NCBI RefSeq assembly: GCF_007713465.1
Contig: NZ_VMSG01000024.1
Span: 32,309-96,308, forward strand
Reading direction: 5' to 3'
Origin: Pseudomonas sp. H3(2019)
Lineage (GTDB): Bacteria > Pseudomonadota > Gammaproteobacteria > Pseudomonadales > Pseudomonadaceae
DNA length: 64,000 bases
The notes beneath the pieces are model-generated. The model made no database searches and was not told where the DNA came from. It worked only from the letters and a program-made list of their open reading frames with translations. The translations under genes were made by a program, and so were the position numbers. Of the stretch, positions 42,156 to 52,028 are shown piece by piece. How positions within the stretch are numbered: position 1 is the first letter of the stretch; every line of letters begins with the position of its first letter.

Positions 42156-42509
42156 TCAGGCACTCACATAGACCCATGCCTCGATCCCGGACGCCAGCAC
42201 CACGCTGACCCGCTTGTAATCCGAGACTTCATAGCTGTCAGCAGCCGCCAACTCCGCTGGCGTGATCCGGAACACCGTACCGGGGATCGGCGCACTGTCA
42301 GCACTGCCGGGACGCAGGATCGGATGGTGAGTCTTCCCACTGGTCGCCAACACTTCGGGGGCGGTAATTTCGACCCAGGACTGCTCGTAACCGAGCATCT
42401 GGTCGACGCTGCCGGACAGTTCGCGACCGAAATTGGCGAGCTGCACGGCCTTGTCCTGCAGGGTTCCGTAGGAAAACAGGTAAACCTGCGTATTGCTTGA
42501 ATCGGTCAT
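42156..42509 (-). CDS. Gamma-glutamylcyclotransferase-like protein
   Basis: A 117-residue GGCT/AIG2-fold protein. LFSYGTLQDKAVQL is the substrate-binding YGxL loop, and the catalytic Glu is likely in AAADSYEVSDYKRVSVVL. Members release 5-oxoproline from gamma-glutamyl compounds. It lies within 2 kb of ggt but on the other strand and separated by higBA, so joint control is not indicated. Confidence 0.85.
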   Translation of the reverse strand: MTDSSNTQVYLFSYGTLQDKAVQLANFGRELSGSVDQMLGYEQSWVEITAPEVLATSGKTHHPILRPGSADSAPIPGTVFRITPAELAAADSYEVSDYKRVSVVLASGIEAWVYVSA

Positions 42510-42682
42510 CAGCGAACCTCATCTCTAAAAGTAGTGTTTCTTAACACGGCAAGCGGAACCGGTTAAAGACTCAGTTCCTGAGTAAAATGCAAATGAATCA
42601 ATCAACCGGATATCCGGCTGACAGCCAACCCGCACCTGAGCTACCGTGTTCGCCACCGAACAGCCGGACATGAAGGCTCACC

Positions 42683-43492
42683 ATGGGCAAGCAGAAAATC
42701 CTCACCGACTGGTTCCAGCGAGCCCCCGATTCGGGCGGGCTGGAGCGTATCGAGGCATTTTTCTCCGGTCATGGTTACGACCTTCATCGTCACGACACCT
42801 ATGCCATAGGCCGCACGCTGTCGGGTGTGCAAAGCTTTCAGTACCGTGGCGGCTGGCGACATAGCTTGCCGGGCGGGACCATGGTGTTGCATCCCGACGA
42901 AGTCCACGATGGCGAGGCCGGTACCGAGGACGGCTTCAAATACCGGATGCTTTACGTCGAGCCGGCACTGATCCAGCAAATGCTCGGAGGCCAGCCGTTG
43001 CCCTTCATCAAGACCGGTATTTCGACGGATCCACGCTTGTTCGCGGCGACCGAGGTCCTGTTGCAGAGTATCGATCGCCCTCTCGACCCGCTGGAGCAGC
43101 AGGATGCGCTGTTTGATCTGGCGCAGGCCATGAGTGCCGTATCGGGTGTATCCGCGCATCGCCAGAGCTTTGATTACCTGGCGGCAGAACGCGCTCGCGA
43201 ATTCATGCACAACGCTCTCGACCAAACGGTGACCCTGGATCAACTCGCCGAACACAGCGGTCGCGATCGCTGGAGTCTGTCGCGGGATTTTCGCCTGCTG
43301 TTCGGCACCAGCCCCTATCGTTACCTGACCATGCGCCGCCTGGACCTGGTGCGCTCATTGCTGATGCAGGGTGAGTCGCTAACCAACGCCGCGCTGATCG
43401 CAGGCTTCAGCGATCAAAGCCACATGACCCGGCAGTTTGGCAAAACCTTCGGCCTGTCACCCGCCCGCTGGATGAAAATGCACCGCCGCTAA
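42683..43492 (+). CDS. AraC-family regulator with N-terminal cupin
   Basis: A 269-residue regulator. The N-terminal cupin (GHGYDLHRHDTYAIGRTLSGVQSFQYRGG, LPGGTMVLHPDEVHDG) is of the AraC ligand-binding type and the C-terminus has the paired helix-turn-helix (LDQLAEHSGRDRWSLSRDFRLLFGTSPYRYL, NAALIAGFSDQSHMTRQFGKTFG). It is followed 77 nt later by a cupin enzyme-like gene on the same strand, a probable partner. Start ATG 42683. Confidence 0.9.
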   Translation: MGKQKILTDWFQRAPDSGGLERIEAFFSGHGYDLHRHDTYAIGRTLSGVQSFQYRGGWRHSLPGGTMVLHPDEVHDGEAGTEDGFKYRMLYVEPALIQQMLGGQPLPFIKTGISTDPRLFAATEVLLQSIDRPLDPLEQQDALFDLAQAMSAVSGVSAHRQSFDYLAAERAREFMHNALDQTVTLDQLAEHSGRDRWSLSRDFRLLFGTSPYRYLTMRRLDLVRSLLMQGESLTNAALIAGFSDQSHMTRQFGKTFGLSPARWMKMHRR

Positions 43493-43569
43493 GCCACGCA
43501 CAATCGTGCAAGAAGTGCGCTACGCCGCAGCGCTACCGTGGGCTCACAATCACCAACGGGAGCCGTACC

Positions 43570-43938
43570 ATGCAGCCGTATCAAAGCCTGAATTTTGCCA
43601 ACAAGCTGGCGCAGATCAACGAACACTGGTCGCCGCGGGTCATCGCCGAAATGAACGACTACCAGTTCAAGGTGGTGAAGCTGCTGGGAGATTTCATCTG
43701 GCACGATCATCAGGACACTGACGAGACGTTTATCGTCCTCGAAGGCCAACTGCGCATCGATTTTCGCGATGGTCAGGTGCTGGTGTCCCAAGGCGAAATG
43801 TACGTGGTGCCCAAGGGCGTCGAGCACAAGCCGTTTGCCGAACAGGAAGTCAGACTGCTGCTGATCGAACCCAAGGGCGTGCTCAATACCGGGAGCGAAG
43901 GTGGGGAGCGTACGGCGCTGAATGATCTTTGGATCTGA
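43570..43938 (+). CDS. Single-domain cupin protein
   Basis: A 122-residue cupin. Metal ligands are visible in WHDHQDTDETFIVLEGQLRIDF (His, His, Glu) and VVPKGVEHKPF (His). There is no signal peptide. Small cupins of this kind are often mannose-6-phosphate isomerase-like or of unknown role. It follows the AraC-cupin gene on the same strand, with GGGAG in front of the ATG. Confidence 0.85.
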   Translation: MQPYQSLNFANKLAQINEHWSPRVIAEMNDYQFKVVKLLGDFIWHDHQDTDETFIVLEGQLRIDFRDGQVLVSQGEMYVVPKGVEHKPFAEQEVRLLLIEPKGVLNTGSEGGERTALNDLWI

Positions 43939-43959
43939 CGAGGTTCACTCGAGCCGCGC

Positions 43960-45276
43960 TTAAGTCGACAGCTGATTGGCGAACTGCCCGACCGCGTTGA
44001 CCACCTTCTGCGCACCATCCTGAATCTCGACGATCACCGTGCCCGCCTCGGCGGCCAGCGCCAAACCTTGTTCGGCCTGGAGCTTGCCATCCGTCATCAG
44101 CACCACGGCATCACGTGCCATGTCCTGGTTCTGCCGCACTACTCCGACAATTTCCTCGGTGGCTTTGCTGGTGCGCGAAGCCAGTTGCCGGACCTCGTCC
44201 GCCACCACTGCAAAACCTCGGCCCTGCTCACCGGCACGGGCCGCTTCAATGGCGGCGTTGAGCGCCAGCAGGTTGGTCTGTTCGGCAATGCCGCTGATGG
44301 TTTTGACGATGGTGCCGATCACCAGCGACTGTTCATTCAGCGCCTCAATGCCTTCACCCGCCTGCTGCATGTGCCTGGCCAGCTCACGCATCACGTCCAC
44401 CGCCTGAGTCACCACCGCGGTGCCGCGCTGTGCACAGTTGTCGGTCTGCAATGAGGTGCTGTAAGCGATGTTTGCGGCTTCGGCAACCGCTTGTTCCTGA
44501 TTGACCTGATCAGTGATCACGGTGGCGAACTTGACCACTTTGTAGAGCTTTTCATTGGCGTCGTGCACGGGGTTGTAGGACGCTTCGAGCCAGACCACTC
44601 GGCCATGGCTGTCGACACGCTTGAAGCGGTCGGCCACGAACTCGCCAGCACTCAAACGTCGCCAGAAGTCCTGATACGTGGAGCTGTTGTACTCCTCGGG
44701 TTCACAGAACGTACGGTGATGTTTGCCTTTGATCTGCGCCAGGCTGTAACCCATACCGTTCAAGAACCGCTCGTTAGCCGTCAGCACATTACCGTTGAGG
44801 TCGAACTCGATGACGGCTGTCGAACGAACCAACGCCCCAATCAGGTTCTCGTGTTCACGTGACGCCTCGATGGTGCGGGTCAGGTCACTGGAGTAAATCG
44901 AAAAGTGTCTTATCCGGCCATCCGAGCTACAAATCGGCTGGGCAATAGAGCGCAACCACGCTTCCTCGCCATTGCCTCTGAGCAAGCGCACAGCGCCCGC
45001 GAAGTGCTCGCCACGGGTCAGGGCATTCTTGAAGCGCTGGTGAAACTCATCGGTTTTGACATGAGCCGGAACGATCTCTTCAATGTTCCGACCAATCAGG
45101 TCATTGCCCTTGTAGAGCATTTCCTGGGCGAAATTCTGGTTAATCGATTGCACCCGCCCATCAGGGGCCAGGGTGAGCACGAGCATCTCGCTTTCCAGGC
45201 TTTCCTTCACTTGTTGAAGGCTGGAGAGTTCCTCGCGAAGAGCCGACAGCTCCTGCTTCAAGCGTTTATTGAACAT
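43960..45276 (-). CDS. Soluble PAS-PAS methyl-accepting protein (BdlA/Aer-like)
   Basis: A cytosolic chemoreceptor-like protein of about 438 residues, with no membrane helix and no HAMP. Two PAS domains occupy residues about 30-260 (LTLAPDGRVQSINQNFAQEM, and IEFDLNGNVLTANERFLNGMGYSLAQIKGKHHRTF). They are followed by the signalling hairpin (IAEQTNLLALNAAIEAARAGEQGRGF). This layout matches P. aeruginosa BdlA (biofilm dispersal) and related redox sensors. ATG 45276 has a poor ribosome site; in-frame ATG 45324 with AAGG is the alternative start. Confidence 0.85.
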   Translation of the reverse strand: MFNKRLKQELSALREELSSLQQVKESLESEMLVLTLAPDGRVQSINQNFAQEMLYKGNDLIGRNIEEIVPAHVKTDEFHQRFKNALTRGEHFAGAVRLLRGNGEEAWLRSIAQPICSSDGRIRHFSIYSSDLTRTIEASREHENLIGALVRSTAVIEFDLNGNVLTANERFLNGMGYSLAQIKGKHHRTFCEPEEYNSSTYQDFWRRLSAGEFVADRFKRVDSHGRVVWLEASYNPVHDANEKLYKVVKFATVITDQVNQEQAVAEAANIAYSTSLQTDNCAQRGTAVVTQAVDVMRELARHMQQAGEGIEALNEQSLVIGTIVKTISGIAEQTNLLALNAAIEAARAGEQGRGFAVVADEVRQLASRTSKATEEIVGVVRQNQDMARDAVVLMTDGKLQAEQGLALAAEAGTVIVEIQDGAQKVVNAVGQFANQLST

Positions 45277-45489
45277 TGCGATGCACCGATGGGCAGGGTT
45301 GAGAGCGTCCTTCAGACTTACCATCGGCCTTACCCGGGTTTTCTGAAGAGCCTTGCCGGGTTGTCCTACAAAAATACTTGGCACCTGGCCAGCATGCACG
45401 CCGCAACGCCTCAAAAACGGCGTTTTGAAGGACGATTCAGCGCGCTATAGTCGGCCGTGCACAATCACCACCCATAGGAGAATCGAGGC

Positions 45490-46005
45490 ATGGATCAGTC
45501 ACGCAAAGCGTTATTTGAAGACATGGCACAGCAATTGGGACAACGCTTCGACGGTGAAATGCGCATTGGCGGCAACTACGTGCCTGCGGTGCAAAACGGT
45601 GATGAGGTGTACGTCAGCGGACAGATTCCACGCATTGAAAATACGGTAATGGTGGTGGGCCGGATCGGTGCCGAAGTGTCGTTGGATCAAGGCCGGTATG
45701 CCGCGCAGATCTGCACGATGCGCGCATTGGCGATCCTCATGCAGTTGCTCGGCGACCTCGAACGTATCAAGAAGATCTTGCGCATTAACGTCTACGTGCA
45801 AAGTACCGCCGACTTCACGCAACAAAGTGAAGTCGCCGACGGTGCGTCGGAGGTGCTTTACCGGATTTTTGCCGAAGCCGGTGTTCACACACGGACCTCG
45901 GTGGGCGTGTACCAGTTGCCGAAAAACGCCTCGGTCGAAGTCGACATGATCGTCGCGCTTGAGCCTGAACCAGCACCGCTTGAGGAAGATGAACCCTACG
46001 ATTGA
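45490..46005 (+). CDS. RidA/YjgF-family protein
   Basis: A 171-residue RidA-fold protein. Visible signatures are QNGDEVYVSGQIPR, the QICTMRALAILMQLLGDLERIKKILRINVYVQ core and AGVHTRTSVGVYQLPKNASVEVDMIVAL, the C-terminal family motif with its Arg for the carboxylate. Canonical RidA is about 128 residues; this longer subfamily keeps an N-terminal extension. RidA proteins hydrolyse reactive enamines or imines from PLP enzymes. ATG follows AGGAGAATCGAGGC. Confidence 0.88.
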   Translation: MDQSRKALFEDMAQQLGQRFDGEMRIGGNYVPAVQNGDEVYVSGQIPRIENTVMVVGRIGAEVSLDQGRYAAQICTMRALAILMQLLGDLERIKKILRINVYVQSTADFTQQSEVADGASEVLYRIFAEAGVHTRTSVGVYQLPKNASVEVDMIVALEPEPAPLEEDEPYD

Positions 46006-46011
46006 AGTGCC

Positions 46012-47328
46012 TCAGGGATTGCAGGTCACGCCAGCCGCATGATCGACCCGCGGCAAGCGTGAGCCGAAGTACAGCGCTGCGCCAATCCCGACCGCCCCCA
46101 TCACCGCGCAGAACATCACACAGATCCATGGGCTCCACGGCATCAGGCCAATCAGCAGCAACGGCGTGATACTGGCCCAAATGGCATAGGCAATGTTGTA
46201 GGTGAAGGAAATTCCCGAGACGCGAATCCGTGCCGGAAACAGGTTGACCATCACCGACGGCACCGCGCCGACTACCCCGCAACCCAGTCCGGCAATGGCA
46301 TAGGCCAGGCCAATCCAGTGTGCACCGCCAATCAGGCTGGTATAGAGCACACCAATCCCCAACGGCAGCAGCAAGCTATAGAGCATCACCGTACGCCAGG
46401 CGCCGATACGGTCGACGATCAACCCGGCGATCACGCAACCAATGTTCAGAAAGACGATGCCCAGACTGCTCAGGGCGAAGGTATGGCTGGCACTCATGCC
46501 AAAAGTTTTTTGCATCATGGTCGGGGTGATGACAACGAAGGTCACCACCGCCGAGGTCAGCACGCAGGTGAGAATCACCGCCGGCAGCATTGCCAGCCGA
46601 TGCTCACGCAACACTGTGCGCAGCGGCAACTCGACATGCCGTTCGCGACTCGCCTGCATGGCCATGAACACCGGGGTTTCATTCAGCCAACGACGCAACC
46701 AGACGCCAATCACCCCGAACACTCCACCTAACAGAAATGGATAACGCCAGGCGTAATCGAGGATCTCTGTCGGTGTGTAGACCTGCGCCAGCAAGGTCGC
46801 GGTCAATGCGCCGATCAAGTAACCAAAGGTCAATCCGGCCTGCAGAAAGCCCAAGGCATACCCCCGGTGGCCGGCCGGTGCGTGCTCGGCCACGAACACC
46901 CAGGCGCTTGGCACTTCACCGCCCACCGCCGCGCCTTGCAATACCCGCAGCAGCAATAACAGCAACGGTGCGAAATAGCCGATCTGGGCGTAGGTCGGCA
47001 TGATCCCGATCAACAGGCACGGCAGCGCCATCATCAGGATGCTCAAACTGAAGACCCGCTTGCGCCCCAGCCGATCAGCAAAGTGCGCCATCAGAATCCC
47101 GCCCAGCGGCCGCGCCAGGTAGCCGGTGACAAAAATCCCGAAACTTTGCAGCAAACGCAGCCACTCGGGCATTTCCGGAGGAAAGAACAGTTGGCTGAGG
47201 GTCAGGGCGAAAAATACAAAAATGATGAAGTCGTAGATTTCCAACGCCCCGCCGAGCGCCGCCAGGCCCAGGGTCTTGTAGTCAGACCGGGAGAACGGTG
47301 CCGGTCGTGCATCAAGGATGGCAGTCAT
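46012..47328 (-). CDS. MFS transporter (metabolite:H+ symporter-like)
   Basis: A 12-helix major-facilitator protein of 438 residues, of the MHS type: ALGGALEIYDFIIFVFFALTLSQLFFP at helix 1, ARPLGGILMAHFADRLGRKRVFSLSILMMALPC, and LRVLQGAAVGGEVPSAWVFVAEHAP at helices 4-5. Such proteins take up organic or aromatic acids with protons. It is convergent with the RidA gene (6-nt gap) and divergent from AtoE. The substrate is not predictable. Confidence 0.88.
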   Translation of the reverse strand: MTAILDARPAPFSRSDYKTLGLAALGGALEIYDFIIFVFFALTLSQLFFPPEMPEWLRLLQSFGIFVTGYLARPLGGILMAHFADRLGRKRVFSLSILMMALPCLLIGIMPTYAQIGYFAPLLLLLLRVLQGAAVGGEVPSAWVFVAEHAPAGHRGYALGFLQAGLTFGYLIGALTATLLAQVYTPTEILDYAWRYPFLLGGVFGVIGVWLRRWLNETPVFMAMQASRERHVELPLRTVLREHRLAMLPAVILTCVLTSAVVTFVVITPTMMQKTFGMSASHTFALSSLGIVFLNIGCVIAGLIVDRIGAWRTVMLYSLLLPLGIGVLYTSLIGGAHWIGLAYAIAGLGCGVVGAVPSVMVNLFPARIRVSGISFTYNIAYAIWASITPLLLIGLMPWSPWICVMFCAVMGAVGIGAALYFGSRLPRVDHAAGVTCNP

Positions 47329-47527
47329 AAAAATGCTCTGAAATGGGCAAAAAACACGGCGCCCATGGTCTACGCAAAAATGCGTTCGAACAACCCGTTA
47401 GACCATAGTCACACATCAGCAAAAGAGCACCGCAAAACCCTCTTGATTGATTTACTGTTTATGTCTGACCGCAGGGCCTGCGCGGCCCGGTTGGCACCAC
47501 AATAAACATAAAAATCGAGGTACTCCC

Positions 47528-48946
47528 GTGGCCGCTGCAATCGAAGATAGCCGCTCCGCCCGCTTTGCCCTGCACTGCTCGAACTTTGCAGAACGCTGGT
47601 TTCCCGACTCCTGGGTGTTTGCCGCGCTCGCGGTCATTATCGTTGCCGTTGCTACCATGATCATGGGCGCCAAACCCACCGATGCCGCGATGGCCTTCGG
47701 TGATGGTTTCTGGAGCCTGATCCCGTTCACCATGCAAATGGCCTTCGTGGTGATCGGCGGCTATGTGGTCGCCAGCTCGCCACCAGCGGTGAAACTGATC
47801 GACCGCCTGGCGCGCATCCCGAAAAACGGTCGCTCGGCCGTGGCCTGGGTCGCCCTGATTTCCATGGTCGCGTCATTGCTCAACTGGGGGCTGTCGCTGG
47901 TATTTGGCGGTTTGCTGGTGCGTGCGCTGGCGCGCCGTACCGATCTGCGCATGGATTACCGTGCCGCCGGTGCCGCCGCTTACCTGGGGCTCGGCGCTGT
48001 CTGGGCACTGGGACTGTCTTCGTCGGCAGCGCAATTGCAGGCCAACCCGGCCAGTTTGCCGCCGTCGATCCTGTCGATCACCGGGATGATTCCATTCACC
48101 CAAACGATTTTCCTCTGGCAGTCCGGTGTGCTCTTGCTGGCGCTGATCGTGGTCTCGTTGATCATCGCCTATGCCACCGCCCCCGGCCCGAACTCCGCCC
48201 GTGACGCCAAGGCCTGCGGCATCGACCCAAGCTTCAGCCTACCGGCACCACAGCCACGCACTCGCCCTGGTGAATGGCTGGAGTACAGTCCGATATTGAC
48301 CATTTTGCTGGTACTGCTGGCGGCCGGATGGTTGTTTCACGAGTTTGCGACCAAACCTGCGATCAGCGCGATCTCGGGCCTGAACACCTACAACTTCCTG
48401 TTCCTGATGCTTGGCGCATTGCTGCACTGGCGCCCACGCAGCTTCCTTGATGCGGTGGCCCGCGCCGTGCCGACCACCACGGGCGTGATGATCCAGTTCC
48501 CGCTGTACGGCTCGATCGCCGCGCTGATGACCGTAGTCAAAGGTACCGACGGCCAGACTCTGGCGCACCACATCTCGACCTTCTTCGTCAGCATCGCCTC
48601 CCACGACACCTACGCCCTGCTGATGGGCGTGTACTCGGCGATCCTGGGATTCTTCATTCCGTCCGGCGGCGGTAAATGGATTATCGAAGCGCCGTACGTG
48701 ATGCAAGTCGCCAATGACCTTAAATACCACCTGGGCTGGGCCGTACAGATCTACAACGCCGCCGAAGCCCTGCCCAACCTGATCAACCCGTTCTACATGC
48801 TGCCGCTGCTAGGCGTGCTCGGCTTGAAGGCGCGGGACCTGATCGGGTTTTCGTTCGTGCAGTTGTTGGTGCACACGCCGCTGGTGTTGTTTCTGCTGTG
48901 GGCGCTGGGGACGACGCTGACCTATATGGCGCCAGTGATGCCGTAG
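47528..48946 (+). CDS. atoE: Short-chain fatty acid transporter (AtoE family)
   Basis: An inner-membrane transporter of 472 residues with many helices. FAERWFPDSWVFAALAVIIVAVATMIMG, WVALISMVASLLNWGLSLVFGGLLVRALAR, GMIPFTQTIFLW and FFIPSGGGKWIIEAPYV match the AtoE/TIGR00366 family (acetoacetate and short-chain fatty acids). The start is GTG 47528 (MAAAIEDSRSAR) with GAGGTAC before it. No ato catabolic genes are next to it, so the substrate is a family inference. Confidence 0.85.
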   Translation: MAAAIEDSRSARFALHCSNFAERWFPDSWVFAALAVIIVAVATMIMGAKPTDAAMAFGDGFWSLIPFTMQMAFVVIGGYVVASSPPAVKLIDRLARIPKNGRSAVAWVALISMVASLLNWGLSLVFGGLLVRALARRTDLRMDYRAAGAAAYLGLGAVWALGLSSSAAQLQANPASLPPSILSITGMIPFTQTIFLWQSGVLLLALIVVSLIIAYATAPGPNSARDAKACGIDPSFSLPAPQPRTRPGEWLEYSPILTILLVLLAAGWLFHEFATKPAISAISGLNTYNFLFLMLGALLHWRPRSFLDAVARAVPTTTGVMIQFPLYGSIAALMTVVKGTDGQTLAHHISTFFVSIASHDTYALLMGVYSAILGFFIPSGGGKWIIEAPYVMQVANDLKYHLGWAVQIYNAAEALPNLINPFYMLPLLGVLGLKARDLIGFSFVQLLVHTPLVLFLLWALGTTLTYMAPVMP

Positions 48947-49048
48947 TCAAAAGAGCTTTGAAACCCGTTTGTCACCTCGCCGTCATATCTCGCTGCTAGC
49001 GTCCAGCCGAAATATACGGCAACATTTTTCCGCAAAGCAGGATTCTGG

Positions 49049-50749
49049 ATGAACGACGACAAAACCGGCAACGATGCACCTCCTCCAGCAGACGACAGCC
49101 CCACCGACACCAGCCGTCGGCGCTTTCTGGGGGGCGTTGCCGTCCTCGGTGTCGGCGCAACACTGAGTGCGTGCGGCAACACTGGCGACACGCCGGGCAA
49201 GCCGGAAGAGCGGCCGCTGTCGCCTGCCGAACTGGACAAGGCGTTGCGCGATCAGGTGAAGAACGTGGTAGTGATCTACGCCGAGAACCGCAGTTTCAAT
49301 AACCTGTTCGGTGACTTCCCGGGCCTTGAAAAACCGTTGTCAGCGCTCAAGCCTGAGGACTATCAACAGCGCGACCGGGATGGCAGCCTGCTGGAAACCT
49401 TGCCGCCGGCCTGGGGTGGCGTGTTGCAGATCGGCCCGCAAACCCTCGATGGCGTGACGTATCCGAGCGAAACCCAATTTCAGCAACACCTGCCCAACGC
49501 CCCCTACGCCCTCAAGGGTCCGAATGGCGAAGACTTGCCGCTTGGCCTGGTGACGCGGGATCTGTGGCATGTGTTCTATCAGAACCAGATGCAGATCAAC
49601 GGCGGCAAGAACGACCGTTTTGTCGCCTGGGCCGACTCGGGCGGCTTGACCATGGGGCATTACGCCCAAAGCCGTTATTCCCTGCGTCTATGGGACGTAG
49701 CCCGGGAGTTTGTGCTGTGCGACAACTTCTTCCAGGGTGCTTTCGGTGGCTCGTTTCTCAACCATCAATACCTGATCAGCGCTACCGTGCCGTTTTATCC
49801 GGACGCTGCCAATTCCGTGGCCAAGGCGCAAATCGCCTCGCTGCAAAGCGATGACCCGCTCGACACGCGTCTCAAGCCGCTGGAGAAATCCCCGGCCAGC
49901 GCCATGTCCGGCCCACCGCAGTTCGGCCCCAGCGCCCTGACCCCGGATGGTTATGCGGTCAACACCATGGCCCCGCCTTATTGGCCGACCTGGATCCGCG
50001 ACCCGGAACGCCCGGAATACGCCAAAGCCGATCTACCCAGCGTGCTGGTACCGCAAACCCACGAACACATCGGCGACAAGCTGTCGAAGAAGAACATCGA
50101 CTGGGCCTGGTACGCCGGCGCCTGGCAGGCAACGCTGGAGCAATTCAAGGATTCGGGGGGCATTCCGAAGATCCCCAACTTCCAGTATCACCATCAGCCG
50201 TTCAACTACTTCAGGCAGCTGGGCCCGGAAAACCCGGCCGAACGCAGCAAACACCTGCGCGATGGCGGCTTGGGTGACGAGTCAAGCACCAACCGGTTTT
50301 TTGCCGATGCCGAAGCCGGAAAATTGCCGGCGGTGAGTTTCTACAAACCTCAGGGCAACCTGAACATGCACGCCGGTTACGCCGACGTGGCGTCCGGTGA
50401 CCGGCATATCGTCCGTGCGCTGAAAGTACTGCGCGAAAGCCCGCAGTGGAAAAACATGGTGGTGGTGGTCACGGTCGACGAAAACGGCGGCTGGTGGGAC
50501 CACGTCGCGCCGCCGCAAGGCGATCGCTGGGGCCCCGGTACACGGGTGCCGGCGCTGGTAGTGTCGCCATTCGCCCGTAAAGGCACGGTGGATCACACGG
50601 TGTACGACACCGCGTCGATCCTGCGGTTGATCACCCGGGTGTTCCAGCTTGAGACGCTCGACGGGATCAAGCAGCGTGATACTGCAATGATTGCCCGGGG
50701 TCAGAAACCGATGGGAGATTTGAGCAATGCGTTGCATTTTCCCGGCTGA
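49049..50749 (+). CDS. Tat-exported lipoprotein phosphoesterase (AcpA/phospholipase C-like)
   Basis: A 566-residue alkaline-phosphatase-superfamily phosphoesterase (PF04185 type). Residues 22-27 TSRRRFL are the twin-arginine signal and LSAC at 39-42 is a lipobox, so it should reach the periplasm folded and be lipid-anchored. Core motifs: VVIYAENRSFNNLFGDFPG (metal-binding Glu-Asn), GGSFLNHQYLISA, and VDENGGWWDHVAPPQG with the second metal site. Relatives are acid phosphatase AcpA and non-specific phospholipases C. It is followed by an unknown periplasmic protein on the same strand. Confidence 0.86.
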   Translation: MNDDKTGNDAPPPADDSPTDTSRRRFLGGVAVLGVGATLSACGNTGDTPGKPEERPLSPAELDKALRDQVKNVVVIYAENRSFNNLFGDFPGLEKPLSALKPEDYQQRDRDGSLLETLPPAWGGVLQIGPQTLDGVTYPSETQFQQHLPNAPYALKGPNGEDLPLGLVTRDLWHVFYQNQMQINGGKNDRFVAWADSGGLTMGHYAQSRYSLRLWDVAREFVLCDNFFQGAFGGSFLNHQYLISATVPFYPDAANSVAKAQIASLQSDDPLDTRLKPLEKSPASAMSGPPQFGPSALTPDGYAVNTMAPPYWPTWIRDPERPEYAKADLPSVLVPQTHEHIGDKLSKKNIDWAWYAGAWQATLEQFKDSGGIPKIPNFQYHHQPFNYFRQLGPENPAERSKHLRDGGLGDESSTNRFFADAEAGKLPAVSFYKPQGNLNMHAGYADVASGDRHIVRALKVLRESPQWKNMVVVVTVDENGGWWDHVAPPQGDRWGPGTRVPALVVSPFARKGTVDHTVYDTASILRLITRVFQLETLDGIKQRDTAMIARGQKPMGDLSNALHFPG

Positions 50750-50861
50750 TTGATTTTCAGTCTTGCGATCTTTTCGCGTGGGTACTAGACCTATCGACGC
50801 AAGTGGTTTCAGTATGTAACCGCCCTCGCTTCCGAGGACCCACGCTGAAAAGGATCTGAGC

Positions 50862-52028
50862 ATGTTCAAACTCGCAGGATTGAGCCTCACCCTGGCCGCC
50901 CTTACCTTGGGTGCTACCGCCCACGCCGATACCGACCTGAAACTGGGCAGTACCGAACGGGTAACGCAGCTGTTCGCCTACCCCAACAACTGCAACGTGA
51001 TTTGCTATCGCGACTGGACGCTGGAACAAACAGTCGAGCACTACCTGACCCAAAGCGTTCAGCGGGATGGCTACAGCACCGCAAAAGTCAGCGTGAAAAC
51101 CGACAACGATCAGCTTTACGCTAACATCAGCGGCGTGCCAAAGGACTACGCAAAACCGTTGACTGCATTGCTCGATGCCGGGGATCTGGCCCACGCCGGC
51201 GCCAACAAACTGAATGCCGACAGCAAATGGGCGTACAACTGGTACCTGTTCCTGCCCTTGGGCATGGCGCTGGAAAACCGCAAAAGCGTCGAGCTGCTGC
51301 ACTTCCCACCGGACTATTCGCTGACCCAGGCCCAGGATTATCTGGAATCGAAGACCACCGACCGCTGGGCCACGCTGCTGACCGCCAACGGCATCGCTGC
51401 CGAACAAACACCGGCCTACCAGACCATTATTGATATCGCGCCGATTGCCGCCCCATCCACCGCCGGCAAGGACCTTGAAGGCGTCTACGGCTACTTCAAG
51501 GACTACCAGACCACCCTGGTCAAGCAATTCAGCCAGACCACCAGCGGCGTGACTTTGCCAATGGTCGCGTTCGGTGCACCGGTGCGTAACTGGGTCAAGG
51601 AGCAGTATGGGCAGACCGTGGCCGTGTTGGGGCTGGCACAAATCACCCCAACTCCGGGCGTGAAGGTACCGGTGCTGGGCTCTAACCACCCCAGCTACAT
51701 CTGGTATGCGGCCGACCCGGCGAATTATGACGATGATCAGGCCAAGGCCGATGCCGTGGGTTTGAAGGTGATGGGGCAGGACTTGAGTGCGGCTTGCTGG
51801 CAAGCGGGTATGGGCAGCAAACCCGGCAGTGACCCGAGCGCACAACTCAACACCTGCACGCAAACCTGGCAAGTGGCCCAGAAAGAGAAAACCTGCGAGC
51901 TGTTCTATACCTCGATCCGCAATCTGACGCCCGAGCAAGCCGCAACCAAGTGTTCGGCCCCGGACATCAAACCCCAACTGGACCAGTTGAAGGTACCTGC
52001 ACCCGCGCTGGCTGCATCGCACCTGTAA
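50862..52028 (+). CDS. Periplasmic Cys-containing protein of unknown function
   Basis: I do not recognise this 388-residue protein. It has a clear Sec signal (MFKLAGLSLTLAALTLGATAHA, cleavage before DTDLK). Six or so cysteines are spread through it: NNCNVICYRDW near the start, then AACWQ, NTCTQ, KTCELFY and TKCSAP near the C-terminus, so several disulfides are probable. Trp/Tyr-rich stretches (KWAYNWYLFLPLG) occur in the middle. The gene begins 112 nt after the phosphoesterase gene on the same strand, so the two may be transcribed together. Confidence 0.65.
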   Translation: MFKLAGLSLTLAALTLGATAHADTDLKLGSTERVTQLFAYPNNCNVICYRDWTLEQTVEHYLTQSVQRDGYSTAKVSVKTDNDQLYANISGVPKDYAKPLTALLDAGDLAHAGANKLNADSKWAYNWYLFLPLGMALENRKSVELLHFPPDYSLTQAQDYLESKTTDRWATLLTANGIAAEQTPAYQTIIDIAPIAAPSTAGKDLEGVYGYFKDYQTTLVKQFSQTTSGVTLPMVAFGAPVRNWVKEQYGQTVAVLGLAQITPTPGVKVPVLGSNHPSYIWYAADPANYDDDQAKADAVGLKVMGQDLSAACWQAGMGSKPGSDPSAQLNTCTQTWQVAQKEKTCELFYTSIRNLTPEQAATKCSAPDIKPQLDQLKVPAPALAASHL

